A stretch of 64,000 nucleotides of DNA, from positions 10,662,428 to 10,726,427 of the forward strand of contig CM072512.1 of the NCBI GenBank assembly GCA_036898135.1, in the 5' to 3' direction. Below the pieces are notes generated by a model that worked only from the letters and a program-made list of their open reading frames with translations, made no database searches and had not been told where the DNA came from. Position 1 is the first letter of the stretch; every line of letters begins with the position of its first letter. A program made the translations under genes and the position numbers. Positions 14,085 to 21,775 of this stretch are shown piece after piece. This DNA comes from Oncomelania hupensis. Taxonomy: Eukaryota > Mollusca > Gastropoda > Littorinimorpha > Pomatiopsidae.

Positions 14085-14738
14085 TCATCATAATCATCAT
14101 CATCACCATAATCGCCTTCATCATCATTATGACAATCGTCACCATCATTATCATTACCACCATATTGTGATCATCGTCACCCTCATGATGCATATCATTC
14201 CCACTACAATTAAGTCGAACCCTTGTTTTTTTTTAGTTTGGTTGATTGAATTGGTTGATTGGTTGATTAATTAATTTATTGATAGATGTATTGTTTGACG
14301 GGTTCTACATATGTATTGACAGGAAAACATGCTGCTGACAAAATGTATAATCTATAATTATTATATGAAGAAAAAAATACAGTTATTATAATTTACCCAC
14401 AGTGAGTGAGTGTTATTCATTTTCTAATGAGTTCAAAAGGCCCCTTGGATGCTACCAAAATAGGCTAGCTACACAGTTTGTTGCTAATGAGACTCCTATA
14501 ATTTTCTATCTTGCATATCCTTGCATAATCTGTATCAGATGACAAGCCGTTCCAGTGCGACGTGTGTCAGAGGTCATTCGCTATGGAAGTCTACCTCACT
14601 CAGCACAAGAAGATCCACAGGAGCGACAACCCTAACGTCTGTCCCTGTGGCAAGCGCTTCTCCAAAGCCAGCGCACTGCGCGTACACCAGAGAACGCGAA
14701 AACACAGAGAATTAATGAAAACACTGCACAACGTCTAA
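2655..14738 (+). CDS. Nine-finger C2H2 zinc-finger protein, six coding exons
   Basis: Exons are 2655-2937, 3303-4758, 5734-5870, 8214-8343, 9994-10217 and 14539-14738 (TAA). They total 2430 nt, an 809-residue protein, and every phase closes. The ATG follows an in-frame stop 12 nt upstream. Residues 11-47 and 51-88 are an internal tandem duplication. Each copy has two overlapping SUMO-type psi-K-x-E motifs, and further motifs occur at residues 8-11, 121-124 and about 527-530. The middle is low complexity, Asn- and Lys-rich, with a KKRKR nuclear-localisation-like patch. Nine C2H2 fingers run from about residue 536 to 800. Finger 4 is split between exons 3 and 4, and finger 2 between exons 2 and 3. 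The last finger is atypical, with C-x-C and H-x5-H spacing. Intron 3 appears to use a GC donor at 5871. No KRAB, BTB or ZAD domain is visible. A nuclear DNA-binding regulator is the family expectation; the target is unknown. Confidence 0.88.
4824..4899. repeat. (GAT)n microsatellite in intron 2
   Basis: About 75 bp of GAT/ATG repeats directly follow the donor of exon 2. Related GAT-rich stretches occur at 3174-3204, 5080-5110 and 7706-7733. Confidence 0.9.
5290..5590 (-). repeat. AAGGTCA-family repeat fragment
   Basis: In reverse complement this matches the distal half of the AAGGTCA-rich family. It has the GGGTTATTTGATCAGACATG block, the GTATTTGGAGCCGGAGGTCA block and the GGGCACTCATTTTCATGTTAA block in the usual order. 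It lies in zinc-finger intron 2. Confidence 0.75.
6420..6462. repeat. Poly(A) tract
   Basis: About 30 adenines in zinc-finger intron 3. It may be the tail of a degraded retroposon, but no element body was recognised next to it. Confidence 0.6.
6568..6955 (+). repeat. tRNA-derived SINE
   Basis: The head has an A-box-like TAATGGTAGTGC and a B-box-like GGTTCGGGCCC at about 6621-6631 within a tRNA-sized block. The body contains CCTGGGAAAGACACTTTACTCC and GAGTATAAACCGAGGTCTAG. A second copy of this body lies at 35085-36640, where other elements interrupt it. The internal pol III promoter plus an unrelated body defines a SINE; the source tRNA was not identified. Confidence 0.7.
7231..7302 (-). repeat. 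tRNA-like sequence, probable SINE head
   Basis: On the minus strand a 72-nt block reads TAGCTCAGTTGGTAGAGC, a D-arm and A-box, and later GGTCGAATCCC, a T-arm and B-box. The first and last four bases are complementary. The anticodon arm does not form a good stem and the acceptor pairing is weak past four bases, so I read it as a tRNA-derived repeat or pseudogene and not a functional tRNA. Confidence 0.55.
7415..7460 (+). repeat. Retroposon 3' fragment
   Basis: A short match to the 3' end of the family at 16090-16783, with the GATTCGGCTCTTGG and AGTCCGCTG blocks. It is strongly 5'-truncated. Confidence 0.5.
7998..8068 (-). repeat. Second tRNA-like SINE head
   Basis: The minus strand reads GTAGCTCAAGTGGTAGAG and then CAAGTTCGAATCTCGC, good matches to the A and B boxes at tRNA spacing. 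The sequence differs from the copy at 7231-7302. No long 3' body could be separated from the GAT-rich intron around it. Confidence 0.5.
8495..8740. repeat. GGTTC-rich repeat, possible MITE
   Basis: The pentamer GGTTC/GAACC recurs many times in both orientations around a poly(A) tract at about 8632-8658. The outer parts are imperfect inverted repeats, with an AAGTTCGCGAACCTT-like end on the left and AGGTGCGTGAACCTT on the right in reverse complement. No target duplication could be assigned, so the mobile-element reading is tentative. Confidence 0.35.
8788..9366 (+). mobile_element. Retroposon of the TATAAATAGTATCCCC family
   Basis: A near full-length copy of the 570-695 bp family. It starts around GTAGGTGCCGGTGG, followed by CTGTATAAATAGTATCCCC, passes through CCTGCGTGGGATG and ends near the GTCCACTGGAT block. 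It is more diverged than the copies at 16090 and 60879, and the target duplication was not recognised. Confidence 0.7.
9520..9885 (+). repeat. AAGGTCA-family repeat fragment
   Basis: The distal part of the family: the GGGTTATTGGATCA block, CATGAAGGTCA, GGAGCCGGAAGTCAAGGTCA, and then the CTCATTTTCGTGTTAAG block. It lies in zinc-finger intron 4, just upstream of exon 5. Confidence 0.7.
10270..11240. other. Intron 5 sequence without recognised features
   Basis: About 1 kb in the longest zinc-finger intron. I see no ORF of note, no microsatellite and no inverted-repeat ends. Confidence 0.5.
11250..11891 (-). mobile_element. CR1/L2-like LINE, RT C-terminal half
   Basis: An open frame of about 213 codons encodes the thumb and C-terminal region of a non-LTR reverse transcriptase. 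It starts inside ORF2 with a [18 protein letters not shown] stretch, continues through DYCNSLLAG and [14 protein letters not shown], and ends soon after. The catalytic FADD motif would lie upstream and is absent, so the copy is 5'-truncated. The open frame suggests a fairly recent insertion in zinc-finger intron 5. Confidence 0.85.
11892..11960 (-). mobile_element. Short RTE-like RT fragment
   Basis: In reverse complement this resembles the region at 24235-24320, which includes the sequence coding an NWFRTT-type motif next to a GVRQG motif. Here it is degenerate. A fragment of the CGCG SINE-like family follows at about 11955-12025. Confidence 0.5.
12045..13920. other. AT-rich intron sequence with one CAGA-tailed repeat
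   Basis: No gene is supported. At about 12895-13075 a segment reads GTACCAAGTTTCAGTTCAG, GACCGTTAACATACGGAG and then (CAGA)n. That looks like the 3' end of a dispersed element with a CAGA tail. The rest is AT-rich and unassigned. Confidence 0.45.
13926..14175. repeat. (ATC)n-rich low-complexity region
   Basis: Two (ATC)n arrays, at about 13948-13995 and 14060-14092, sit inside a wider ATC/ACC-rich tract. Long His, Ser or Met runs in translation are artefacts of the repeat. Confidence 0.9.
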
Positions 14739-15012
14739 AACCCATGAAGTGAAAATGCAGATTAAGGAGCAAGGAGAACGCAGTAGGAGACTAAGAAAGA
14801 CTGGGGGAGAAGAAAGAGGAGCCGGATCAGCAAAATGAAGCATTAACCAAGGACAAAAACAATTCGGATAAAGAAACAACGGCAACACTAATTTAACGCA
14901 GAGATACAGACTAGTGAAAAGAGGAAAAAACAAACAAACAAAGAATCCAAACCCTGAACTGGGACGGGATGTTCAACCAAACCTTGTCTTCGCGATAAAA
15001 AAAGAAAAAGAA

Positions 15013-15025
15013 AATAAAAAATAAA
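15013..15025 (+). terminator. Candidate polyadenylation signals of the zinc-finger gene
   Basis: Two overlapping AATAAA hexamers lie about 280 nt after the stop codon at 14738, in an A-rich stretch. This fits the 3' end of the zinc-finger transcript, but the A-rich context weakens the call. Confidence 0.4.
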
Positions 15026-15319
15026 AATATATATATGGCTGATCGCGTAATTAGTTATTGAGAAGATTCGCACAGCGTAGCTGAGACTCTTCGACTAAAG
15101 GCCCGGTCACCCCGGTGTTACGCTTATGAATTCCTTATGTATTTCTTTGCGTACTCACTAACGTAAAATTTTATAAGGATAGCGCATGTTTGATTTCTAC
15201 TGCAAAAATACGTAAGACCCGGCTTACGAGGATCACTAATAATACCGATAACCAAAGTGAGGCGCGTCATAGGCATAGGCGCTCGCGTGTCCAGATACAA
15301 GCGCCTGTGGTATGCAACT

Positions 15320-15775
15320 ATAGGCCTAACTGGGTTATTTGATCAGAAATGCATGCAAGGTCACGTGAGGGTCAAGGTCATCCCAAAGTCAAGATCAATG
15401 GAGGTCAAGGTCATCCCAAGGTCACGGTTATTTTTTTTTAATTTATTTATTTGGGAGGGGGGGAGTTACTGAGGAGGGAGAGGGGGGGGGGGTGGCATAA
15501 TACAACTTTCGCTGTACTTTTTTGATAGTACATCAGTGTATTTGGAGTTGGAGGTCAGGGTCATCTCAAGGTCAAGAGCATAGAAACATCAAAGTCGGTA
15601 TTACTTTGGATTTTAATGCCACCCTTTCTTCTTTTTTTTCTTTCTGGGCACTCAATTTCCTGTTATATATTGCGAGTTGCATATTGACTTTGCCTTTCTA
15701 TTTTTTATTTTTTTTAAGCTTGTATCATAAGGGCATTTCTATTCACGTTGGGCTCGAAAGATTGCGTGCATGCGT
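15320..15775 (+). repeat. AAGGTCA-family repeat fragment
   Basis: Contains the GGTTATTTGATCAGAAATGC block, several GGTCAAGGTCATCCC motifs, GTATTTGGAGTTGGAGGTCA and the GGGCACTCAATTTCCTGTTA block. A G-rich tract at 15455-15493 interrupts it. Confidence 0.75.
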
Positions 15776-16089
15776 ACGCATAAGTGTGTGTGTGTGCTTG
15801 TAGCGTGTGTCTGTCTGTCCTAGATATTACATGGGCGGATTATACTGTTTGTGGAGTTGATGATGATTTAATTAGTTTTTGAAGCAAGTTCTTCCCATCC
15901 CCCCCCTCCCCCTCCCCCCCCCTCCGTCAAAAAAAAGTTTAAAAAAATAAAATCTAAATGTTTGCAAATCTGTGCGAGATGAGGTCTAAATAGTCCAAAA
16001 ATGACATTAAGAAAACAAACAAATGTCCGTCCATCCGTCTGGCAGTTCGCCGTCTGTGCAGAACTTGCAACTGGATTAATATCAGAACC

Positions 16090-16783
16090 ACCCCTTGGGG
16101 TCATGAGCAATCTTGCCACTGTAGATTGTTCTAACCTATAAAGGGAAAAGTGAAGCCCCAGTTGAAAACCTGTCTTGCCTTTGTAGGCATGACTGATTCA
16201 CTGCGGCAACAGTACCCCCGTTGGAGTGCCGGGGGTTTCAGTATAAATAGTATCCCCACTTTCTGGAAATTTAGTGCTTTAAATTCCCACTGTCGCTGTC
16301 TTCCTCATTTGCTCTTTCCCATTCCTGATCTGTCCTATCACTCTGCTATACTATCTTCTTCTTCGCTAGATCAATGACCTACCTTTTTTCTTGAAAACTC
16401 TTCCTGGACAAGACTCCTTGTTTGTGTATGAGGTCTGTTGGATCAGCTTGGGAGTGTTGGACGCTTTCTGCCGGGTGGTCACTAGGGCTTCCTATGATGT
16501 TATTATTTAGCACTATAGGCATTTTATATGTATGTGTTTTGTTGATAATTTATAATGATGTTTGTATTCTATTTTGTTTTTGTAACCGGGGGTTCGAGTA
16601 GTTGGGGTAAAGCCTCAGCGTCCCCTGCGTGGGATGTCTTTATTGTAAAGTGACTGGCCGGTGGAGGGCATTCAATTTTCCCACTAGGGTGGTTTCGGCA
16701 GATCTTTCATGCGGATTGGGGGTTGTCCGGTCCTGATTTGGCTCGGAAGAGTCCGCTGGACCTAAAGCAACAATCAATCAATC
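16090..16783 (+). mobile_element. 694-bp retroposon with a 12-bp target duplication
   Basis: The element is bounded by the direct repeat AATATCAGAACC (16078-16089 and 16784-16795). It splits an AAGGTCA-family repeat cleanly. It contains GTGCCGGGGGTTTCAG, TATAAATAGTATCCCC, CCTGCGTGGGATG and GTCCGCTGGACC, and ends in an (AATC)n tail next to the right duplication. No ORF of note is present. The long TSD, the simple-sequence 3' tail and the 5'-truncated relatives point to target-primed reverse transcription by a LINE. It is longer than most SINEs. A B-box-like GGTTCGAG occurs mid-element. Confidence 0.8.
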
Positions 16784-17203
16784 AATATCAGAACCTATTT
16801 CAACTTTCACAACCAAGCTTGGTAAGATGGTGTATACCCGTGAGACCCCATAAATGATCATTGAATGAATGACTTCACTTTAAGGTCAAGGTCATAGAGT
16901 CAACAAATGTAAGTGGTTTTTTTTTTTTTTAAATTCAAAACAAAATTTCACTTTTTTTAGGTTGCTAATATTGGATTTATGATTCTTTGAGGCATGAAAG
17001 ATATCAATGAGACACAAATTATGCAAATTTGATCAACCTCACTCCAAGGTCGTCACTGGAGTTGTCTACAGTCTACAGTATTTAGAGACGATATATTGAT
17101 CTTTCATATATGTTCCGTTTTTGCGTCGATCTTGAAGGTCAAGGTCATTTTAGGTCTTTCAAAGATATAAAAAAAATAGGTCATCGCACAGTAGAATGGC
17201 TGT

Positions 17204-17398
17204 TTATTTAATAATAATAATAATAATACCGGATGCTAATACGCGCTTTACTTCGAATGATTTCGAACTCAAAGCGCGGCGACCTATACCAACATACACG
17301 CTCACGTGCAACAAATATATTACAGACACACAACAAGGACAACAGTATACAAGGCATACACGTGGTGTAAAGGCAGGGAGATCGCTATTAGGAAACTG
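17204..17398 (-). repeat. SINE-like CGCG repeat, reverse copy
   Basis: Reverse complement of the family at 588-865. It shares GCGATCTCCCTGCC, GGTCGCCGCGCTTTGAG and the adjacent AAT array. Confidence 0.65.
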
Positions 17399-18358
17399 AA
17401 AGTTAAATAGTTTTTTTTTTAAATTAATTTGACTGCATCCAATATATTTAACCCATAGTTTGCATCGGCATTTTGTTATTTGATCAGACATGCATGAAAG
17501 ATCACATGAGGGTAAAGATCATCCCAAGGTCAAGCTCACTGAAGGTCAAGATCATCCCAAGGTCACAGGTTTTTGTTGGTATAATACAGCTTTTCCTGTA
17601 CTTTATTTGATAGTAGGCCCTACTGTATTTGGAGCCAAAGGTCAAGGTCATCTCAAGGTCAAGATCATAAAAGTTCAAAGTCTGTATTACTTTGCATTTT
17701 AATGCCACCGTTTCATTTAGTTTTTTTCTGGGCACTCTGTCATGTTAAATAGTGCGAGTTCCATAAGAAGCATGTGAGTCTCTCTTTTGCTCTTCTAGTA
17801 CTTCTGGTTTTTAATTAAGTTTCGTTTTAGACTATTGTTAAAATTATTTCGCCTATTAATATTCCTGTTCGTTAAATGAAATTGTAGTTTACTTTAATGA
17901 AATGAATGTTTAAAACTGTCCAGATATGTATATTTTACCATGTTTTAAATAATGTTATTTACCGTTCTACCACTTTTAAAAAATTGAGTTTTTGTTAAAG
18001 ATTATTGTTATTTACCTGTTTGTAATTCTAGCGTATAATTATAACAGATCATTTTGTTGACATTTTTCTCTATATAGTTTGTTTATTCAGTAGAGAAATG
18101 ATGAAATAATATCAATCGATCAGATGTAGTAAGCCTATATATTGACAATAGCAATGTCTATGTATTCACCCTCACTTTCCCTTTCCCCCTCCCCCTCCCA
18201 TTAAAAACCAGATTTTTGCAAATCTGTGCGAGATGAGTCCTAAATAGTCCAAACATTATAGTTTTTAAAAAGTCCGTCCGTGTGTCTGCTCGCCGTCCAC
18301 CGTCTGCCTGTGCAAGAACTTTAAAGTGGCTAAGTACTCCGAGTGTAGGCCTATTTCA

Positions 18359-18953
18359 TCTACATTACATTACATTACATTACATTACATGATTATTGCT
18401 TTAGGTCCAGCGGACTCTTCCGAGCCAAATCAGGACCGGACAACACCTGATCCGCATAAAAGATCTGCTGAAACAACCCTAGTGGTAAAACTGAAAGCTC
18501 TCCATCAGCCAGTTACTTTACAATAAAGACATCCCACGCAGGGGATGCTGAGGCTGTACTCTTATTTATCGAACCCCCGTTTACAAAAACAAAATAGAAT
18601 ACAAACATCATTATAAATTCTCAACAAAACACATACATAATAAAATTGCTAAATAATAACATCACAGGAAGCCCCAGTGCAGTGACCACCTGGCAGAAAG
18701 CGTCCAATATTCCCAAGCTGATCCAACAGACCTCATACACAAATAAGGAGTCTTGTCCCGGAAGAGTTTTCAAGAAAAAGGGTAGATGACTGGTCTAGCG
18801 AAGAAGAAGATAGTATAGCAGATCGATAGAACAGAGCAGGAATGAGAAAGAGCAAATGAGAAAGACAGCGACATTGGGAATTTAAAGCACTAAATTTCCA
18901 GAAAGTGAGGATACTATTTATTCTGAAACCCCAGGCACCCCAACGGGGGTACG
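18359..18953 (-). mobile_element. Retroposon, reverse-oriented copy
   Basis: Reverse complement of the family at 16090-16783, about 595 bp. The 3' tail is (ATGTA)n, seen here as TACATTACAT repeats. A 7-bp TATTTCA flanks it on both sides (18352-18358 and 18954-18960). The TSD is shorter than in the other two bounded copies, and the flanks may have diverged. Confidence 0.75.
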
Positions 18954-19623
18954 TATTTCAACTATCACTACCAAACTATCTCATACCCATGAGACCTCGA
19001 AAATGAGCAGGGAATGAATGACTTCACTTCAAGGTCAAGGTCACAGGGTCATCAAATGCTAGTACAAAAATGACAACAAATTGTTTACACAATTTTACGT
19101 TGTTTTTTTTTGTTTTGTTTTTTTAGGTTATTAATATTGAATTTACGATTCTTTGTTGCATGATAGATATCAACGAGACACACATACTAAGCCATTTTAG
19201 TCAACCTCACTCCAAGGTCAAGGTCACTGGAGTCGGTTTGTGAAGTGTCCTTGACCCTAAACTATGAGAGATATAAAATCCAAACTTGTTGTATTTAGAG
19301 ATGATAGATTGATCTTTCATATATTTTTCGTATTTGCTTTGATCTTGGAGGTCAAGGTCATTTTAGGTCTTACAAAAACATACAAAAAATAGGTAATAGT
19401 ACAGTGTAATGGCTGTTTATTTAACTCATAGTATGCAACAACATTGGGTTATTTGATCAGACATGCCTGAAAGATTATGTAAGTGTAAAGGTCATCCCAA
19501 GGTCAAGGTCACTGAAGGCCAAGGTCATACCAAGGTCTCCTTTTTTGGGACATAATACAACTTTTGCTATACTTATTTGCTAGTACAGTATATGAATGTA
19601 TTTGGGCTCAGAGGTCAATGTTA

Positions 19624-20255
19624 CAGTACTCCTCTCTTAAGGTGACCCCCCACGGGACCAAATTTTTGTTTGATCTTATCCGAGGGGCACCCTAAACAGT
19701 CCTCCGATAAGATCAACTACCAGTAAAAAACTTGATCTTATACGAGGTGCTAAATTTTTGTGTCGTGTGACAGTGTGTGCGTGTGTGTGTGTGTGTACAT
19801 GTGTGCACGTTGGTGCGCGCTTATGCATGTATGCATTACTGAATATGTATTTTTTGTGCGTGTGTATGATGCATAAGCACACACTCAAACACTCAAACAA
19901 ACGGATGCAAGCATGCATACACATACACACACTCACACACACACACACATTGATGCGCACGCACGTGACAGCAGCACAGGAAATGACATCATAAGGAATA
20001 TATGACATCATCTCAAAACAGGAAGTGACCTCATAAATGACGTCATCTGTGGCATCAATTTCTCTTAAGCAGTATTCTCCTCCATTTGGGAACCAAAACG
20101 GGGTTGACGTTATCCGAGGTTTTCCCTTATGCGAGGAGACACTAAGCGAGGAATTCTAAATGGTACAAAGAAGGTGTTTGGCCGGGACCAACAGCCTGAT
20201 TGATCTTATCGGCGTTGTGACCTTAAACGGTAGTGACGTTAAAAGAGGAGTACTG
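19624..20255. mobile_element. Tigger/pogo-like MITE with TA target duplication
   Basis: The ends are CAGTACTCCTCTCTTAAGG on the left and, in reverse complement, CAGTACTCCTCTTTTAACG on the right. TA dinucleotides flank both. The element is 632 bp with no transposase frame; internal GATCTTATCCGAGG-like motifs recall Tigger ends. It interrupts an AAGGTCA-family repeat. A (GT)n/(CA)n-rich stretch lies inside. Confidence 0.75.
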
Positions 20256-20440
20256 TATCTCATTGTCAAGAGCATAGAAAGATCGAAGTCGGTATTACTT
20301 TGCATTTTAATGCCACCATTTCATTTTGTTTTTCATGAGCGCTCATTTTTATGTTAAATATCGAGTTCAAAAAAGGGCATGTGAATAACATGGGCTTTGC
20401 CCTTCTAGTTAAGTTTTTTTTGTTTTTTTTTTTAAATTCC

Positions 20441-21660
20441 AAATAAAGCATTTTTGCGTTAAGGTATTATATAATGGATTCTTTCTTTCTCTTCCATTCA
20501 CTTTTTTCTTTCATTTAATTCTTCTTTCTTTCTTTCACTCAAATCTTCTTCTTCTTCTTTCATCTAATTCTTTTTCTTCTTCCTCTTAGTCACCCCTTTC
20601 CTCTTTTTCGTCATCTCCATCCTCTTGTTCATCCCCCTCTTTCATTCCTTCCTCGTCCTCTAGGTGGGGGAATGGGAGGCGACTGGTTCACGCCTGGGAG
20701 AGAGATTGTCGATCTACTTTCCATTTGTTAATTAATTAGCCTTGGGTGGCTCCTGCTAGGCAGAATCCTTTGGTGTGGCCTTTGGGTTATGCACGACAAG
20801 GCGACACGACTTGTGTGCTCCCCGCCTGACCATTCGCCTTCTGCTTTTGGTGGTGAGCAAGACTACATTGTCGGCAGGCATTTTATGCAAGTCAGTGGCA
20901 GTGACTTGTAGAGACGGTCGTGGCACAAGTAGCCGGCAACCCAGTTTACTTTCAAAACTCTTCACCGCCTTGCAAGTCAGCAATTTTTATGTCTCTCTTA
21001 TCAGGGATGAATGAAAATTAGCAGTTCGGGTTGGGCCGTTGTTCTCAAGGTTGGTGGCCGAGATTTTTTTTTAAAAAGTCAAATACTCCGCTCTGCGACA
21101 TCTATTTTCGTCTTTTTTTCCCTCTTATCTTTTATTCCTTTTCACTATATTTATTGTTTGCATCACCCAACCCATTATTACAACTATGCAGCTATAATCT
21201 ACCAATGGAAAATAATTACTTTTGCACAAAAATAAACTGCGCAGCTTGAAATTGATTTATCCAGTCTAGTCAGTCACTAATACGAAAATAACAGTTAAAT
21301 ACAGCTTACACTAACCTAAATACTTTTGTTTGTTAATTAATTAGCTAAATACAATAGATTTATAATCTACAGTCTTTATAACATTATAATTTGTGCAGTG
21401 CGATTCCTCGATCTCTCTCGTTGTTGCTACGAGAAGGCAAATAAACCCACTTCCTGCTCTGTTTTTTTTTTCTCTTTTTCTTTCTATGAGTGCGCTGAAT
21501 ATATTGCTATAAAGTTGTATAAATCGCGCTGTAAAAATTCTTGGTAGGCCTAACATTATTTTATTCTGCATGAGGATGTGCTTTCCCACGCGTTGAGTGC
21601 ATAACAACGGAATTCAATGCAATGGAGTAGTCTCCCCTACATGCGCCCTCTCGTGGAATG
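20441..21660. other. Intergenic region upstream of TM9SF3
   Basis: A pyrimidine-rich tract (about 20470-20660) is followed by unassigned sequence. A CCAAT-type GGCCAATGG at about 21667-21675, roughly 100 bp upstream of the TM9SF3 start codon, is the only promoter-like motif I can point to. Confidence 0.4.
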
Positions 21661-21775
21661 ATACGTGGCCAATGGAAGAGGCCATTTTCCGTTGCTAACT
21701 GAATTGGAAAGGGGAGTTTTTATCAACGATCATCTGCAAATTGGTTTAAATTATTGTGCCAGTGACAGTTGCAAA

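Larger units (their letters stand above)
15895..17780 (+). repeat. AAGGTCA-family repeat, long copy interrupted by two retroposons
   Basis: The left part is 15895-16089, with GCAAATCTGTGCGAGATGAG and TAAATAGTCCAAAAATGACA. The copy resumes after the retroposon at 16090-16783 and runs to about 17780, with many TCAAGGTCA motifs and the usual distal blocks. The CGCG SINE-like element at 17204-17398 is inserted in it. The right end lies near TTCCATAAGAAGCATGTGAG. Confidence 0.75.
18185..20440 (+). repeat. AAGGTCA-family repeat, long copy with two insertions
   Basis: It starts near GCAAATCTGTGCGAGATGAG, is split by a retroposon (18359-18953), resumes with AAGGTCAAGGTCA motifs, and is split again by a Tigger-like MITE (19624-20255). 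It then continues with CATTGTCAAGAGCATAGAAA and the distal block. Joining the flanks of both insertions restores the order seen in other copies. Confidence 0.75.

Noticed and set aside
19758..20011. Frames of 78 and 111 codons on opposite strands near 19.8 kb
   Set aside because: Both are driven by GT/CA-rich simple sequence inside the Tigger-like MITE.
21665..21775. Upstream in-frame ATG at 21665 as the TM9SF3 start
   Set aside because: It would place 37 polar residues before the signal peptide. The ATG at 21776 directly starts a hydrophobic signal sequence, as in the family.
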